DNA of 64,000 nucleotides from Kaistella yonginensis (GCF_030409525.1 NZ_JAUFQB010000021.1:22505-86504), one strand, 5' to 3'; positions 43,786 through 53,681 are shown, counted from the stretch's first letter. Notes: a model not told the origin generated them from the sequence alone. A program made the numbers and translations.

Positions 43786-45903
43786 ATGATGAAATTATGT
43801 ATTGCTGAAAAGCCAAGTGTGGCCCGAGATATCGCCAAAGTATTAGGAGCAAACGTGGCTAACCAAGGCTATTTTGAGGGAAATGGCTATTGGGTAACGT
43901 GGACTTTTGGGCATCTTTGCACGTTGAAGGAACCGCACGATTACAGTGCGCATCTTAAATCGTGGAATCTAATATTTCTTCCCATTATTCCCGACCCTTT
44001 TGGCATAAAATTAATCCCCAATTCTGGTGTTGAAAAACAGTTCAAAATCATTGAAAAATTAGTCCAAGATTGTGCAGAAGTTATTAACTGTGGTGATGCA
44101 GGCCAAGAAGGAGAAGTAATTCAACGGTGGGTTTTACAAAAAGCCAAGTGCAAAAAACCTATGAAAAGACTTTGGATTTCTTCCCTTACGGAAACTGCAA
44201 TTAAAGAAGGATTTGCCAATTTAAAACCTGCCGAAGATTACCAAAATCTTTACCTGGCCGGAAATGCTCGGGCGATCGGCGATTGGCTCTTGGGAATAAA
44301 TGCCACCCGATTATTCACCCGAAAATTTGGCGGCAACAAAAGTGTTCTTTCGATTGGGCGCGTTCAAACTCCAACACTTGCAATGATTGTTCAACGACAA
44401 AAAGAAATAGATGCCTTTACGACCGAGGAATACTGGGAACTGAAAACCACTTACCGCGAGGTTCTTTTCAATGCGGCAATTGAGCGTTTAAAAACGAAAG
44501 AAAAAGCCGAGAAAGGTTTGGACTATTTAAAGCAGCATCCTTTTGAAATTATTTCTTTTGAAATCAAAGAGGGTAAAGAAAAAAATCCGCGGCTGTTTGA
44601 TTTAACCGCACTTCAGGTAGAAGCCAACCGGAAATTCGGGTTTTCTGCAGAAAATACCTTAAAATACATTCAGAGTCTTTACGAGAAGAAACACACGACT
44701 TACCCAAGAGTAGATACCACTTATTTGTCGGAAAGTTTGCATTCACAAATTCCTGGAATTCTGCAAAGTATGAATTTTTACCGCGAGTTAACCGCTCCAC
44801 TTTTGGCACAACCTATTCCGAAATCAAAAGCCGTTTTTGATGATGCGAAAGTCACTGATCACCATGCCATTATTCCAACTGAAATACCGCCATCTTCTAG
44901 TTTAGGCAGAGAAGAAAAATTAATTTATGATTTGGTCGCCAAACGTTTTATCGCTGTTTTTTATCCGGAATGTAAGATTTCAAACACATTGGTAGAAGGT
45001 CTAGTTGGCACCGTTCCCTTTAAAACTACCGGCCGACAGATTTTAGAATTGGGCTGGCGTGAAATTTATCTTAAAGAAAAAGAAGATCCCGAGAAAAAAG
45101 AAAAAGACGAGGACCAAACCATTCCTGAGTTTAAAGCGGGCGAAAAAGGACCACATCAACCATTAATTCATCAGGGAAAAACCAGTGCGCCAAAACCGTA
45201 TACCGAAGCAACTTTGCTGCGCGCTATGGAAACCGCGGGAAAACAGGTCGATGATGAAGAACTGCGAGAAATGATGAAAAACAACGGAATCGGTAGACCC
45301 TCTACCCGAGCCAATATTATCGAAACTCTTTTCCGCCGAAAATATATTGAGCGTAAAAAAAAGAATATTTTTGCCACTTCCACCGGAATTGAATTGATTG
45401 ACACCATTCAAGATGAATTGCTAAAAAGTCCAGAATTAACCGGTGAATGGGAATCTAAACTGCGTAAAATTGAGCGAGGCGAATACGATGCCTCCCAGTT
45501 TAAAGACGAGTTAATTGTAATGGTGACCAATTTAACAAAAGCCGTCATCACTGAAAAAGCGAAAGTCATTTCTTTTCAAGAAGAAGTTCAGCCAAAGGAA
45601 AAGAAAGAGTTAACTCCTAGAAAAACAGTGGCCATAATCTGGGAAGAAACCAACTGTCCAAAATGCAAAGAGAACAAGCTTATGAAAGGGAAAACCGCCA
45701 TCGGTTGCGCCAATTATAAAGATTGCGGTTTCAAAGTTTCATTAATGATGTTTGGAAAGAAACTCACTGAAAAGCAAATCCAGGATCTTATTGTAAAAGG
45801 AAAATCAAGCAAACTGAAAGGTTTTACAGAACACCCGGAAAGTTTATCTGAAGGCATTTTACGCTTAACCAACGATTTCGCTCTCGAATTGAAAGCCGAC
45901 TAA
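43786..45903 (+). CDS. topB: DNA topoisomerase III (type IA)
   Basis: The 705-residue enzyme relaxes and decatenates DNA. The N-terminal TOPRIM domain is MMKLCIAEKPSVARDIAKVLG with the acidic EVINCGDAGQEGEVIQRW. The active-site tyrosine is in KKHTTYPRVDTTYLSE, and SIGRVQTPTLAMIVQRQ and NNGIGRPSTRANIIETL are standard type IA blocks. The C-terminus has one four-Cys zinc element (NCPKCKENKLMKG, then CANYKDCGF) and a tail KKLTEKQIQDLIVKGKS as in Bacteroidota TopB. Both housekeeping and mobile-element TopB exist; chromosomal neighbours favour housekeeping. Confidence 0.93.
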   Translation: MMKLCIAEKPSVARDIAKVLGANVANQGYFEGNGYWVTWTFGHLCTLKEPHDYSAHLKSWNLIFLPIIPDPFGIKLIPNSGVEKQFKIIEKLVQDCAEVINCGDAGQEGEVIQRWVLQKAKCKKPMKRLWISSLTETAIKEGFANLKPAEDYQNLYLAGNARAIGDWLLGINATRLFTRKFGGNKSVLSIGRVQTPTLAMIVQRQKEIDAFTTEEYWELKTTYREVLFNAAIERLKTKEKAEKGLDYLKQHPFEIISFEIKEGKEKNPRLFDLTALQVEANRKFGFSAENTLKYIQSLYEKKHTTYPRVDTTYLSESLHSQIPGILQSMNFYRELTAPLLAQPIPKSKAVFDDAKVTDHHAIIPTEIPPSSSLGREEKLIYDLVAKRFIAVFYPECKISNTLVEGLVGTVPFKTTGRQILELGWREIYLKEKEDPEKKEKDEDQTIPEFKAGEKGPHQPLIHQGKTSAPKPYTEATLLRAMETAGKQVDDEELREMMKNNGIGRPSTRANIIETLFRRKYIERKKKNIFATSTGIELIDTIQDELLKSPELTGEWESKLRKIERGEYDASQFKDELIVMVTNLTKAVITEKAKVISFQEEVQPKEKKELTPRKTVAIIWEETNCPKCKENKLMKGKTAIGCANYKDCGFKVSLMMFGKKLTEKQIQDLIVKGKSSKLKGFTEHPESLSEGILRLTNDFALELKAD

Positions 45904-45980
45904 CGCACTTTTATGCAGGCTTTTAGCTTGGGATTACCATCTTTCTTTAAGGAGTGAACACTCTTATTAATTCAAAATTG

Positions 45981-45988
45981 TACCTTTG
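45981..45988 (+). promoter_or_regulatory. -7 box of the FKBP gene (TACCTTTG)
   Basis: TACCTTTG followed by C matches TAnnTTTGC, 85 nt before the ATG, implying a longer 5' leader of about 75 nt. No clear structure is seen in the leader. Confidence 0.4.
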
Positions 45989-46073
45989 CACGCAATAGGA
46001 TTAACCTAAAAGTTACCATTAAAACATACAATTTTAATAAAAGGATCTAGAAATCCTTGCTAACCGTACGATT

Positions 46074-46574
46074 ATGACAATAGAGAAAAATCATGTAGTA
46101 ACCCTACATTACACGTTAAACGCTTTAGAAGAAAATGGCGAAAAAACGTTCATCGAAAAAACAGACGTTGAACAACCCTTCACTTTTTTATATGGAGTAG
46201 GAATGATGTTGCCTAAGTTTGAAGAAAACATTGCGGGCTTAAGTTCTGGCGACCAGAAATCTTTCACCATTACTCCAGCTGAGGCGTATGGCGAAAAAAT
46301 CGAAAATGCAATCACGCAATTGCCTGTTGAAATGTTTGAACAATCAGGAATGCCTCCGATTGGTGCGATGCTGCCTTTGCAGGACGCCCAAGGAAATCAC
46401 TTGACTGGTGTTGTTTTAGAAGTGACCGATCAAGGTGTTACTGTAGATTTGAATCACCCAATGGCTGGAAAAACCTTACAGTTTGATATCGAAGTTGCCA
46501 CGACCCGACCAGCAACTGAAGAAGAACTTTCCCATGGCCACGCTCATGGTGCTGATGGTCTTGCTGAACATTAA
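46074..46574 (+). CDS. slyD: SlyD-type FKBP peptidyl-prolyl isomerase
   Basis: The 166-residue protein has the split FKBP fold of SlyD. The N-terminal half ends in LYGVGMMLPKFEENIAGLSSGDQKSFTITPAEAYGE, then comes the insert-in-flap chaperone domain (about 75-125, NHLTGVVLEVTDQGVTVDLNHPMAGKTLQFD). The tail is histidine-bearing (HGHAHGADGLAEH) and could bind Ni/Zn as in Escherichia coli SlyD. It should act as a cytosolic folding helper. A terminator lies at 46599-46626. Confidence 0.9.
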   Translation: MTIEKNHVVTLHYTLNALEENGEKTFIEKTDVEQPFTFLYGVGMMLPKFEENIAGLSSGDQKSFTITPAEAYGEKIENAITQLPVEMFEQSGMPPIGAMLPLQDAQGNHLTGVVLEVTDQGVTVDLNHPMAGKTLQFDIEVATTRPATEEELSHGHAHGADGLAEH

Positions 46575-46598
46575 TCAAAGTCTTGAACCGAATAGATT

Positions 46599-46626
46599 AG
46601 CTGCGGAATTTTCGCAGCTTTTTTTG
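46599..46626 (+). terminator. Terminator after the FKBP gene
   Basis: AGCTGCG (46599-46605) pairs with CGCAGCT (46613-46619), followed by seven T's. Confidence 0.82.
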
Positions 46627-46712
46627 TGCTTATTTATTCATCGCCAGGTTTCAAAAATTTTTAAAAGACGAATTTATAAAACCAAATTCCAAAAAATACC
46701 GTATTTTTAAGC

Positions 46713-47531
46713 ATGCGGAAAATTATTTATGTCAGCTTCGGATTACTAATTCTCACCAATTGCCAGTCTGTAAAACACCAAGATCTGGTGTACGGAAAAT
46801 CTGCAAATCAAAAAGATTTAAAACTCAATATTTTTGTGCCCAAAAAAGCTGAAAATAAAAAATTGCCTATTCTCATTTTTGTTCATGGTGGAAACTGGAA
46901 TAGTGGAAATAAAGATCAATACGGTTTTTTCGGACGAAACTTTGCGAAGAAAGAGGTGATTACTGTAATTCCCGAATATACTTTAAGTCCAAAAGCCAAT
47001 GTTGATCAAATGACCAGTGAAATTGCAACTGCGATAAAATGGGTTAAGGAAAACATTGAAACCTATCACGGCGATGCCCATCAACTTTTTGTCACCGGAC
47101 ATTCTGCGGGTGGACAATTGGTGGCTTCTGCGGTTTTAAATCCAAAATATGGAATTACTGAAAACTCTATTTCGGGTATAATTTTAAATGATGCCGCCGG
47201 AATTGATATGAAAAATTATCTGGAAAAAAATCCGCCAACCAGCAAAGATGATTACTTAGCCACCTGGAGCGACCAACCGGCAAATTGGGAACAAGCCTCT
47301 CCTATCTATTTTATTACTGAAAAGTCGCCGCCAATTCTTATTTATGTCGGGTCCAAAACTTATGCATCCATCACTACTGCGAATGCCAATTTTATAAAAA
47401 GATTAAATGAATTTCAACCCAAAGTGAAACCGATCATCATTGATAAAAGCCATATCCCGATGGTTTTGCAATATTTCTGGCCTTGGAGTGAACGTTTTAC
47501 AGAAATAAATAATTTCATCCAAAAAAAATAA
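46713..47531 (+). CDS. Lipoprotein alpha/beta-hydrolase (BD-FAE/esterase type)
   Basis: The 272-residue protein has a lipoprotein signal (MRKIIYVSFGLLILTNCQS, C17). The hydrolase fold shows the oxyanion HGGNWNSG, the nucleophile elbow GHSAGG (serine in VTGHSAGGQLVAS), the Asp region PPILIYVGSKTY, and the His in IDKSHIPMV. These match the HGG-type esterase/kynurenine-formamidase-like branch. The natural ester is unknown. It is 39 nt upstream of the MscS gene on the same strand and may share a transcript. Confidence 0.85.
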   Translation: MRKIIYVSFGLLILTNCQSVKHQDLVYGKSANQKDLKLNIFVPKKAENKKLPILIFVHGGNWNSGNKDQYGFFGRNFAKKEVITVIPEYTLSPKANVDQMTSEIATAIKWVKENIETYHGDAHQLFVTGHSAGGQLVASAVLNPKYGITENSISGIILNDAAGIDMKNYLEKNPPTSKDDYLATWSDQPANWEQASPIYFITEKSPPILIYVGSKTYASITTANANFIKRLNEFQPKVKPIIIDKSHIPMVLQYFWPWSERFTEINNFIQKK

Positions 47532-47569
47532 ACGGTAGCTTTGTTTCTTACCAGCGCAAAAATTAAAAT

Positions 47570-48484
47570 ATGGACGATAATCCGCTTAATCTCATCACGG
47601 GTGTACACGAATCACTCATCAATTATTGGAATATGTTTGTGCAGTCTTTACCGCGCATCGGTTTTGCCGTGACCATCTTGGTGCTCACCTATTTCATCGC
47701 TGGTTATGTATCGCGAACAATACAAAAAAGGTTTGTCAATGCCGATCATGATCCACTCTTCGTGCGATTTTTAAGTAAAACAACGAAAGTAGTTTTAATC
47801 ATCATCGGAATTATTTTAGCAATGCAAGCCATGGGTTTAAGTGGTATCGCACAGGGTTTACTGGCGGGCGCAGGACTCTCTGCCTTCATTTTCGGCTTCG
47901 CTTTCAAAGATATTGCAGAAAACTTTTTGGGCGGCTTGATTTTAGCTTTCAACAGACCTTTCAGCCTGGATGATACGATACAAATACGGGATTTCACAGG
48001 ACATGTAAAAGCATTGAATTTCCGGACGACACACATCAAAACCTTTGATGAAAAAGATGTTTTTCTGCCCAATTCCATTGTGGTAAAAGAACCGCTCATC
48101 AATTATACACGCGATGGACAAATACGATTAGACTTTGTGGTCGGTATTGCCTACGAAGATGATATTACCGAGGCGATTTCCTTAATCATCAAAACCATTA
48201 GCCCGACCGCAACGATCATCAAAGGAAAAGAACCTTTTACCGTGGTAGAAGAACTGGCCACAAGTACCGTGAATTTACGAACCTTTTTCTGGGCAGATAC
48301 TTTTGATTATAAAAAAGGCGTGCTCGAAATTAAAAGTGAGATTATTAAATTAGTCAAAGAGGTGCTTGTAAGAGAAGGATTCTCCTTACCATCTGATATT
48401 CAAGAGATTAAATGGTATGATCGCACGAAACCTTTCCCGATCGATATCCTCAACACGAAAGGTGATTTCCCTAATTTAAAATAA
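47570..48484 (+). CDS. MscS-family mechanosensitive channel
   Basis: The 304-residue protein has three N-terminal membrane segments. The pore helix follows in GLSGIAQGLLAGAGLSAFIFGFAFKDIAENFLGGLILAFNRPFSLDD, the glycine/alanine-rich TM3 typical of MscS. The beta domain starts IQIRDFTGHVKALNFRTTHIKTFDEKDVFLPNSIV. The channel releases solutes under membrane tension. It is followed after 8 nt by the DUF2254 gene, so the two form an operon that may deal jointly with membrane stress. Confidence 0.93.
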   Translation: MDDNPLNLITGVHESLINYWNMFVQSLPRIGFAVTILVLTYFIAGYVSRTIQKRFVNADHDPLFVRFLSKTTKVVLIIIGIILAMQAMGLSGIAQGLLAGAGLSAFIFGFAFKDIAENFLGGLILAFNRPFSLDDTIQIRDFTGHVKALNFRTTHIKTFDEKDVFLPNSIVVKEPLINYTRDGQIRLDFVVGIAYEDDITEAISLIIKTISPTATIIKGKEPFTVVEELATSTVNLRTFFWADTFDYKKGVLEIKSEIIKLVKEVLVREGFSLPSDIQEIKWYDRTKPFPIDILNTKGDFPNLK

Positions 48485-48492
48485 TAACACGC

Positions 48493-49725
48493 ATGAGTTT
48501 CAGCAAATGGATTCGGATTTACTACAAGAAAACAGTCGAGAGTATTGCATTCTATCCTGCACTCATCGCGGTAGGATTTCTTATTCTTTCTTGGGGAATG
48601 TTGGCCTTCGATTTTTCGGACTACGGAAAACAAATAAAATCTGGCTTAAGTTGGCTGAGTCTTAAAGATGCAAGTACGGCCAGAACCATTATTTCTACCG
48701 TTGCCGGTGCAATTATTTCACTTACCGTTTTCAGTTTTTCTATGGTGATGATTGTGCTGAATCAGGCGGCCTCGCAGATGAGCAACCGCGTTTTAAACAG
48801 CATGATTGAAAATCGGTTTCAGCAAATCATTTTGGGAATTTATATCGGTACCATCGTGTATGCACTCTTTTTACTCAGTACAATCCGCGATATTTCGAGC
48901 GGGATTTACGTGCCAGCCTTCAGTATTTATGCGTTGATTTTATTGACGGTTATTGATATTTTCCTTTTCATTTATTTCCTTGATTATGTAACCCAAACGG
49001 TAAAATATGAAACCGTAATCGATCGCGTTCGCTTGCAAACCTACCATACGATGAAGGCTGATTTCAAAGAGGTTCATCAACGCCAACCTGAGTGGTTCAA
49101 TTTGCCTTATGAAACCATTAAGGCGAAAAAATCCGATTATTTTCAAGGCTTTAACCAAAAAAGATTGCTAGGACTGACGGAAAAAAACAAAGTATATATT
49201 CAATTTTTATATGCACCCGGCCAATTTATTTTACAAGGTATGCCTTGCATTAAAATCTATGCAGAAGAAAAAATTACAGACGATTTGGTTCATCAAATTT
49301 CCGACTGTGCAGATTTTTACACGGGGCAACCCATTGATCGCAATGCCGAATATGGTTTCCAACAATTGTCTGAAATAGCGGTTAAAGCCTTAAGCCCTGG
49401 AATTAACGATCCTGGCACGGCGGTGCTGGCCTTGCATGCCTTGGTGGCGCTTTTTCACCATCGCTTGTATCTTCAATTGCCCCAATTGATTCAAAATTCA
49501 GCAGCGCAGGAAACGGTGTATTTGCCTTCCGCAGATTTCTGTGTATTATTTGACCGTTGTTTAACACCTATTTGGAAGTACGGAAAAGATGACGATGCTA
49601 TACAAGCCACTTTTTTGGATCTCTTACACCAACTTAAAACCAGCGATGAAAGAGAAGAATTTACCGACCTTATTGCCACTTGGGTTTTAAAAATAAAACA
49701 ACATCAAACCACTTTACTCCCATAA
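48493..49725 (+). CDS. DUF2254 membrane protein
   Basis: The 410-residue protein has four N-terminal membrane segments (about 18-165). Its cytosolic C-terminal domain includes RLLGLTEKNKVYIQFLYAPGQFILQGMPCIKIYAEE and IAVKALSPGINDPGTAVLALHALVALF. The block A(V/F)KALSPGINDPxTA is the DUF2254 signature. Its function is not established, though families with this domain sit beside ion channels. The coupling to an MscS gene (8 nt apart) is the main clue here. Confidence 0.88.
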   Translation: MSFSKWIRIYYKKTVESIAFYPALIAVGFLILSWGMLAFDFSDYGKQIKSGLSWLSLKDASTARTIISTVAGAIISLTVFSFSMVMIVLNQAASQMSNRVLNSMIENRFQQIILGIYIGTIVYALFLLSTIRDISSGIYVPAFSIYALILLTVIDIFLFIYFLDYVTQTVKYETVIDRVRLQTYHTMKADFKEVHQRQPEWFNLPYETIKAKKSDYFQGFNQKRLLGLTEKNKVYIQFLYAPGQFILQGMPCIKIYAEEKITDDLVHQISDCADFYTGQPIDRNAEYGFQQLSEIAVKALSPGINDPGTAVLALHALVALFHHRLYLQLPQLIQNSAAQETVYLPSADFCVLFDRCLTPIWKYGKDDDAIQATFLDLLHQLKTSDEREEFTDLIATWVLKIKQHQTTLLP

Positions 49726-49900
49726 GGTTTAATTTTTAGGCGAGTCAAAATAGATTTCGAGAATTCATCATTATTAAATAAAAATTCTTGAACATTTTTA
49801 AAAATTCTACCGCATTTTTTTTCTTCCAAAACACACAATTTTTAAAAAATCGACTTTCCTTCGTTTGAAGTTCTTATTTTAGCGCATCAAAATAATTCGC

Positions 49901-52024
49901 ATGACGTCTACCGACTTTATAAAAAGAACCCTCGATTTATCTGCTCCAAATATCAATGCTACTTTAAAACTGTTGGCTGAAGATTGCACCATTCCCTTTA
50001 TTTCCAGATATCGGAAAGATGCCACCGGAAATCTGGACGAAGTGCAAATCGAAAACATTGCTAAACTCAACAAGCAGTTTGCAGAAATAGTAAAACGAAA
50101 AGACAGCATTCTAAAAGCCATCGACGAGCAACAAGCTTTGACCCCAGAATTGAAGCAAAGAATTGAACAAAGTTTCGACCTGCAGGAAATTGAAGACTGG
50201 TATTTGCCGTTCAAGAAAAAGCGAAAAACAAAAGCCGACACGGCAAAAGAAAATGGGCTGGAACCATTGGCAAAAATCATCATGAGTCAAAATGCACTGA
50301 ATTTGCACCATTTAGCTGCACAATATTTGACTGAAAATGTAAGTTCAGAAGAGGAAGCTTTGCAAGGTGCGCGCGATATTTTAGCGGAATGGATTAATGA
50401 AAATGGCTATGTTCGGAAAAATCTACGCCGACTTTTTCAACGAAAAGCCAGCATCAATGCTAAGGTGATAAAAAGTAAAATGGAAGAAGAAGGTGCACAG
50501 AAATTCAAACAGTATTTTGATTGGGAAGAAAGCTTAAATAAAATCCCATCTCACCGATTGTTGGCGATGTTGCGTGCAGAATCCGAAGGTTTTGTAAAAA
50601 CCAAAATAGAAATTGACAAGGATGAAGCGCTTGATTTCGTAGAAAACACCATCATTAAATCAAATAATGAATGTGCCGATCAGCTTGCTTTAGCCATCAA
50701 AGACAGTTATAAGCGATTGTTAGAACCTGCAATATCCAACGAAACCTTGCAGGAAGCCAAGGAAAAAGCAGATCAAAAAGCCATTGAGATATTTTCTGAA
50801 AATCTACGGCAATTGCTTCTTGCGGCACCTTTAGGAGAAAAAAGAATTTTAGCCATCGATCCTGGTTTTAAAAGTGGGTGTAAAATAGTTTGCCTGGATG
50901 AAAAAGGAGATTTGTTGCACAACGAAACGATTTATCCGCATGCGCCGCAGAATGATTCCGGGATGGCGATGAAGAAAATTCGCTCCATGGTGAACTCGTA
51001 TAAAATTGAAGCGATCTCCATCGGGAATGGAACGGCAAGTCGGGAAACAGAATTTTTCATTAAAAAAATTGGCTTTGAAAACCCACCACAGGTTTTTGTG
51101 GTTTCAGAAGCTGGCGCCTCGGTATATTCGGCAAGTAAAATTGCGCGCGAAGAATTTCCGAATTTTGATGTTACGGTTCGTGGGGCAATTTCTATTGGCC
51201 GAAGATTGTGTGATCCTCTGGCAGAACTCGTAAAAATAGATGCCAAGTCTATTGGTGTGGGGCAATATCAGCATGATGTAGACCAAACGCAATTGAAAAA
51301 TGAACTCGATTCTACGGTAATGAAATGTGTAAATTCTGTCGGCATTAATTTGAATACGGCGAGCAAATCCCTGTTGAGTTACGTGTCTGGAATTGGCGAA
51401 AAAATGGCAGAAAATATCGTGAATTACCGCACCGAAAATGGCGCATTTGAAAACCGCAGACAATTGAAAAAAGTGCCGAGATTGGGTGAAAAAGCCTATC
51501 AGCAAGCTGCTGCATTTGTGAGAATTAGCAATGCGAAAAATCCGTTGGATAATTCGGCCGTACACCCCGAAGCGTATTCAATCGTAGAAAAAATGGCAAA
51601 AGATTTAGGTTTAAAAACCGATGACCTCATTGCCAACAAAGCGCAAATTCAAACCATTAATCCAGAAAAATACATTACCGAAAATATTGGAATTCTCGGA
51701 ATAAAAGACATTTTAAAAGAACTGGAAAAACCTGGTTTGGATCCTAGAAAATCGGCCAAAGTTTTTGAGTTTGATCCTACGGTGAAATCCATCAAAAATT
51801 TAAAACCCGGGATGATTCTGCCGGGAATCGTAAATAATATTACGGCTTTCGGTTGTTTCGTAGATGTGGGAATTAAAGAAAGTGGGTTGGTTCATATTTC
51901 CCAATTGAAAGCAGGTTTTGTTTCGGATGTGAATGAAGTGGTGAAGCTGCATCAACACGTTCAGGTGAAAGTGGTAGAAATTGATGAAGCCAGGAAACGC
52001 GTGCAGTTGAGTATGATTTTATAA
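49901..52024 (+). CDS. tex: Tex-family S1 RNA-binding protein (transcription accessory protein)
   Basis: The 707-residue protein has the Tex helical N-terminal region (about 1-190) with DCTIPFISRYRKDATGNLDEVQIENI. A YqgF/RNase H-like domain starts ILAIDPGFKSGCKIVCLDEKG. A double helix-hairpin-helix segment includes VGINLNTASKSLLSYVSGIGEKMAENIV. The C-terminal S1 domain is PGIVNNITAFGCFVDVGIKESGLVHISQL. The protein binds nucleic acid and acts with RNA polymerase or the ribosome; its precise role is still debated. It is probably monocistronic, with a 175-bp gap before it. Confidence 0.94.
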   Translation: MTSTDFIKRTLDLSAPNINATLKLLAEDCTIPFISRYRKDATGNLDEVQIENIAKLNKQFAEIVKRKDSILKAIDEQQALTPELKQRIEQSFDLQEIEDWYLPFKKKRKTKADTAKENGLEPLAKIIMSQNALNLHHLAAQYLTENVSSEEEALQGARDILAEWINENGYVRKNLRRLFQRKASINAKVIKSKMEEEGAQKFKQYFDWEESLNKIPSHRLLAMLRAESEGFVKTKIEIDKDEALDFVENTIIKSNNECADQLALAIKDSYKRLLEPAISNETLQEAKEKADQKAIEIFSENLRQLLLAAPLGEKRILAIDPGFKSGCKIVCLDEKGDLLHNETIYPHAPQNDSGMAMKKIRSMVNSYKIEAISIGNGTASRETEFFIKKIGFENPPQVFVVSEAGASVYSASKIAREEFPNFDVTVRGAISIGRRLCDPLAELVKIDAKSIGVGQYQHDVDQTQLKNELDSTVMKCVNSVGINLNTASKSLLSYVSGIGEKMAENIVNYRTENGAFENRRQLKKVPRLGEKAYQQAAAFVRISNAKNPLDNSAVHPEAYSIVEKMAKDLGLKTDDLIANKAQIQTINPEKYITENIGILGIKDILKELEKPGLDPRKSAKVFEFDPTVKSIKNLKPGMILPGIVNNITAFGCFVDVGIKESGLVHISQLKAGFVSDVNEVVKLHQHVQVKVVEIDEARKRVQLSMIL

Positions 52025-52200
52025 TTTTTTCTTGTAACCTTAACGAAACTTTTTTAATGCAAAGACGCAATATGATTGGTCTCACACGCTTTTTAAAAAG
52101 GCGTAACCCGCCATAGGAAACCGGCAGTTGACTTCGGCAAATTTTTGATTGAGCTGAGCAAAAGCGAATTGCGATGCAGTGGTTTTTTATAAATCAAATT
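52025..52200. other. Convergent intergenic gap after tex
   Basis: The 176 bp between convergent genes contain an imperfect hairpin CGCTTTTTAAAAAGGCG near 52089. It could act as a terminator. No gene is seen. Confidence 0.4.
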
Positions 52201-52974
52201 TTACGTGTGCAATAACTGCGAAATCTGCTGAACAATCTCGCTGGGTTGTGCGCCTTGCTGCAGGGAATCAGACGCAATTTTAAAAGCCAAAATCTCGGCG
52301 CCAAGAACTTTTGCATTTTCCTCCACCAGTTCTATGAGGTCTTCTGTATCCAGATAAAAGCCAACTTCTATGAATTGAGGAAGCATTTTTTCGACAATTT
52401 CCTCTGGTGTTTCACCAAAAGCTTTTGCGGCGATGAGCGGTAAAAGGAATTCAGTGTCGATCCATTCTTCATCACCCAGAAATTCCTGAACCAAGGCGGG
52501 ATAATCAAATCGTGTTTTGGCAGCTTCCAGAATACAATCGGTAACGATCTCCAGATCTTCGTCTGAAAGATGGCCGAATTCATCCAGGTCTTGCTCGTCC
52601 TCATCGTAAAAAAAATCCTCTTGCTCAAGCTCAGCAGGGTCAGCCAAATCAGCTTCCAAGTCAGCTTCTACCAAGTTCACGTGGGAAGTTGCTTGCATTT
52701 TCTTGACTTCCTGTTGTACCAATTGGTAAAATTCATCAAACCGAAAATGATATTTGGCATCCAGTTCGGTAAGTTCTTCTTCTATTTCCTGTAAAAACGC
52801 TTCGTCATCTTCAGAAATTTCCTCTTCGGTGGCCACGTCCCGCAACCATATTTTATCTCTTTGCAAAATGCTGTACACCCTAAATATCACCACCTGCGCT
52901 TGATTGCGATCCTCATCTTCGATTAGAATATCAAAAGCAGAAAGGTTTTCGAGGTAGAAGTTTTTATCGATCAT
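52201..52974 (-). CDS. Highly acidic protein of unknown function
   Basis: The 257-residue cytosolic protein is very rich in Glu and Asp, with clusters such as TEEEISEDDEAFLQEIEEELTEL and EADLADPAELEQEDFFYDEDEQDLDEFG. The N-terminal segment YLENLSAFDILIEDEDRNQAQVVIFRVYSIL is the only part with a clear hydrophobic pattern. Several low-complexity helices (QQEVKKMQATSHVN) suggest a coiled or disordered middle. I recognise no family. It is the first gene left of the TAC/RM block and is transcribed in the same direction, with 250 bp between it and the TAC terminator. Confidence 0.7.
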   Translation of the reverse strand: MIDKNFYLENLSAFDILIEDEDRNQAQVVIFRVYSILQRDKIWLRDVATEEEISEDDEAFLQEIEEELTELDAKYHFRFDEFYQLVQQEVKKMQATSHVNLVEADLEADLADPAELEQEDFFYDEDEQDLDEFGHLSDEDLEIVTDCILEAAKTRFDYPALVQEFLGDEEWIDTEFLLPLIAAKAFGETPEEIVEKMLPQFIEVGFYLDTEDLIELVEENAKVLGAEILAFKIASDSLQQGAQPSEIVQQISQLLHT

Positions 52975-53174
52975 TGTGCTGGGATTTGGGGGTTATTGTT
53001 GAGCGGCAAATTTAAATAAAAAGCTTTTAAAAGCGGGTTTAAAAAATGATTTAATGCGAAGGCATTGAGCAAAATTGGGTATTGGTAAAATGATGAAATA
53101 GACATGCAAATAATGCTTGTAAAAGTCCACCATTATACAAGTAAATGGTTTTATTTTTAAAGTCGGTGAGTAAT

Positions 53175-53196
53175 AAAAAAAGAGGTTTTTAACCTC
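53175..53196 (-). terminator. Terminator of the TAC operon
   Basis: On the minus strand GAGGTT-AAA-AACCTC (53196-53182) is followed by seven U, about 30 nt after the chaperone stop. It closes the three-gene operon. Confidence 0.85.
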
Positions 53197-53225
53197 CTAT
53201 ACTTTAATGATTATTAAAAATTCTT

Positions 53226-53669
53226 CTACTCTGGTAATTTTGGTTTTACGATAGGTAAAATAAAATCTGCGAAAACCGTATCACTTAATTTGACTAATAA
53301 AATGCCGCGCGCTGTAGAATGTGAAATAGCCGATACAGAAAATCCTAAACTCGCATCAATTTCTGCGGTATTTTTTTTCTGTGCTTTTGCTAAAACTTCC
53401 ATGTTATCACATTTGAATATAAAAACAAACTTCAAATTCGTTTTCGCTTCTTTTTCATTATCCGAAATCGTAGCAATCTCAATATCAAATTGAGATCTAA
53501 TTAATTTTTCTTCGATATTGAATGCGATATCTACTTTATTTGTAGTCTCAAATTCATTAATAAAATTTTCATCAAAAAATTCTGGAACAGAAATATTTTC
53601 TTCAATCGTCTTGAAACTAATAAAATGCAGTTTCTCTGCATCAAACTTATTGATATCAATCTTTTTCAT
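53226..53669 (-). CDS. SecB-like chaperone of a toxin-antitoxin-chaperone (TAC) module
   Basis: The 147-residue protein is predicted to fold like SecB. Long beta strands (EKLIRSQFDIEIATISDNEKEAKTNLKFVFIFKC) are followed by the C-terminal helix motif SHSTARGILLVKLSDTVFADFILPIVKP. This aligns with the SecB block [23 protein letters not shown] and with SecB-like TAC chaperones. It starts 12 nt after the antitoxin stop. In Mycobacterium tuberculosis TAC, the SecB-like chaperone stabilises the antitoxin and prevents toxin release; by analogy it should bind the antitoxin tail here. The identification is by fold pattern and position, and no search was run. The alternative is a general SecB paralogue. 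Confidence 0.7.
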   Translation of the reverse strand: MKKIDINKFDAEKLHFISFKTIEENISVPEFFDENFINEFETTNKVDIAFNIEEKLIRSQFDIEIATISDNEKEAKTNLKFVFIFKCDNMEVLAKAQKKNTAEIDASLGFSVSAISHSTARGILLVKLSDTVFADFILPIVKPKLPE

Positions 53670-53681
53670 TGGTGGAAGAAT

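Noticed and set aside
43786..45903. TopB as evidence of an integrative conjugative element
   Set aside because: No relaxase, tra genes or integrase nearby; neighbours are housekeeping.
52060..52190. Third copy of the GCCCAAAT intergenic element
   Set aside because: Contains a hairpin but lacks the shared skeleton.
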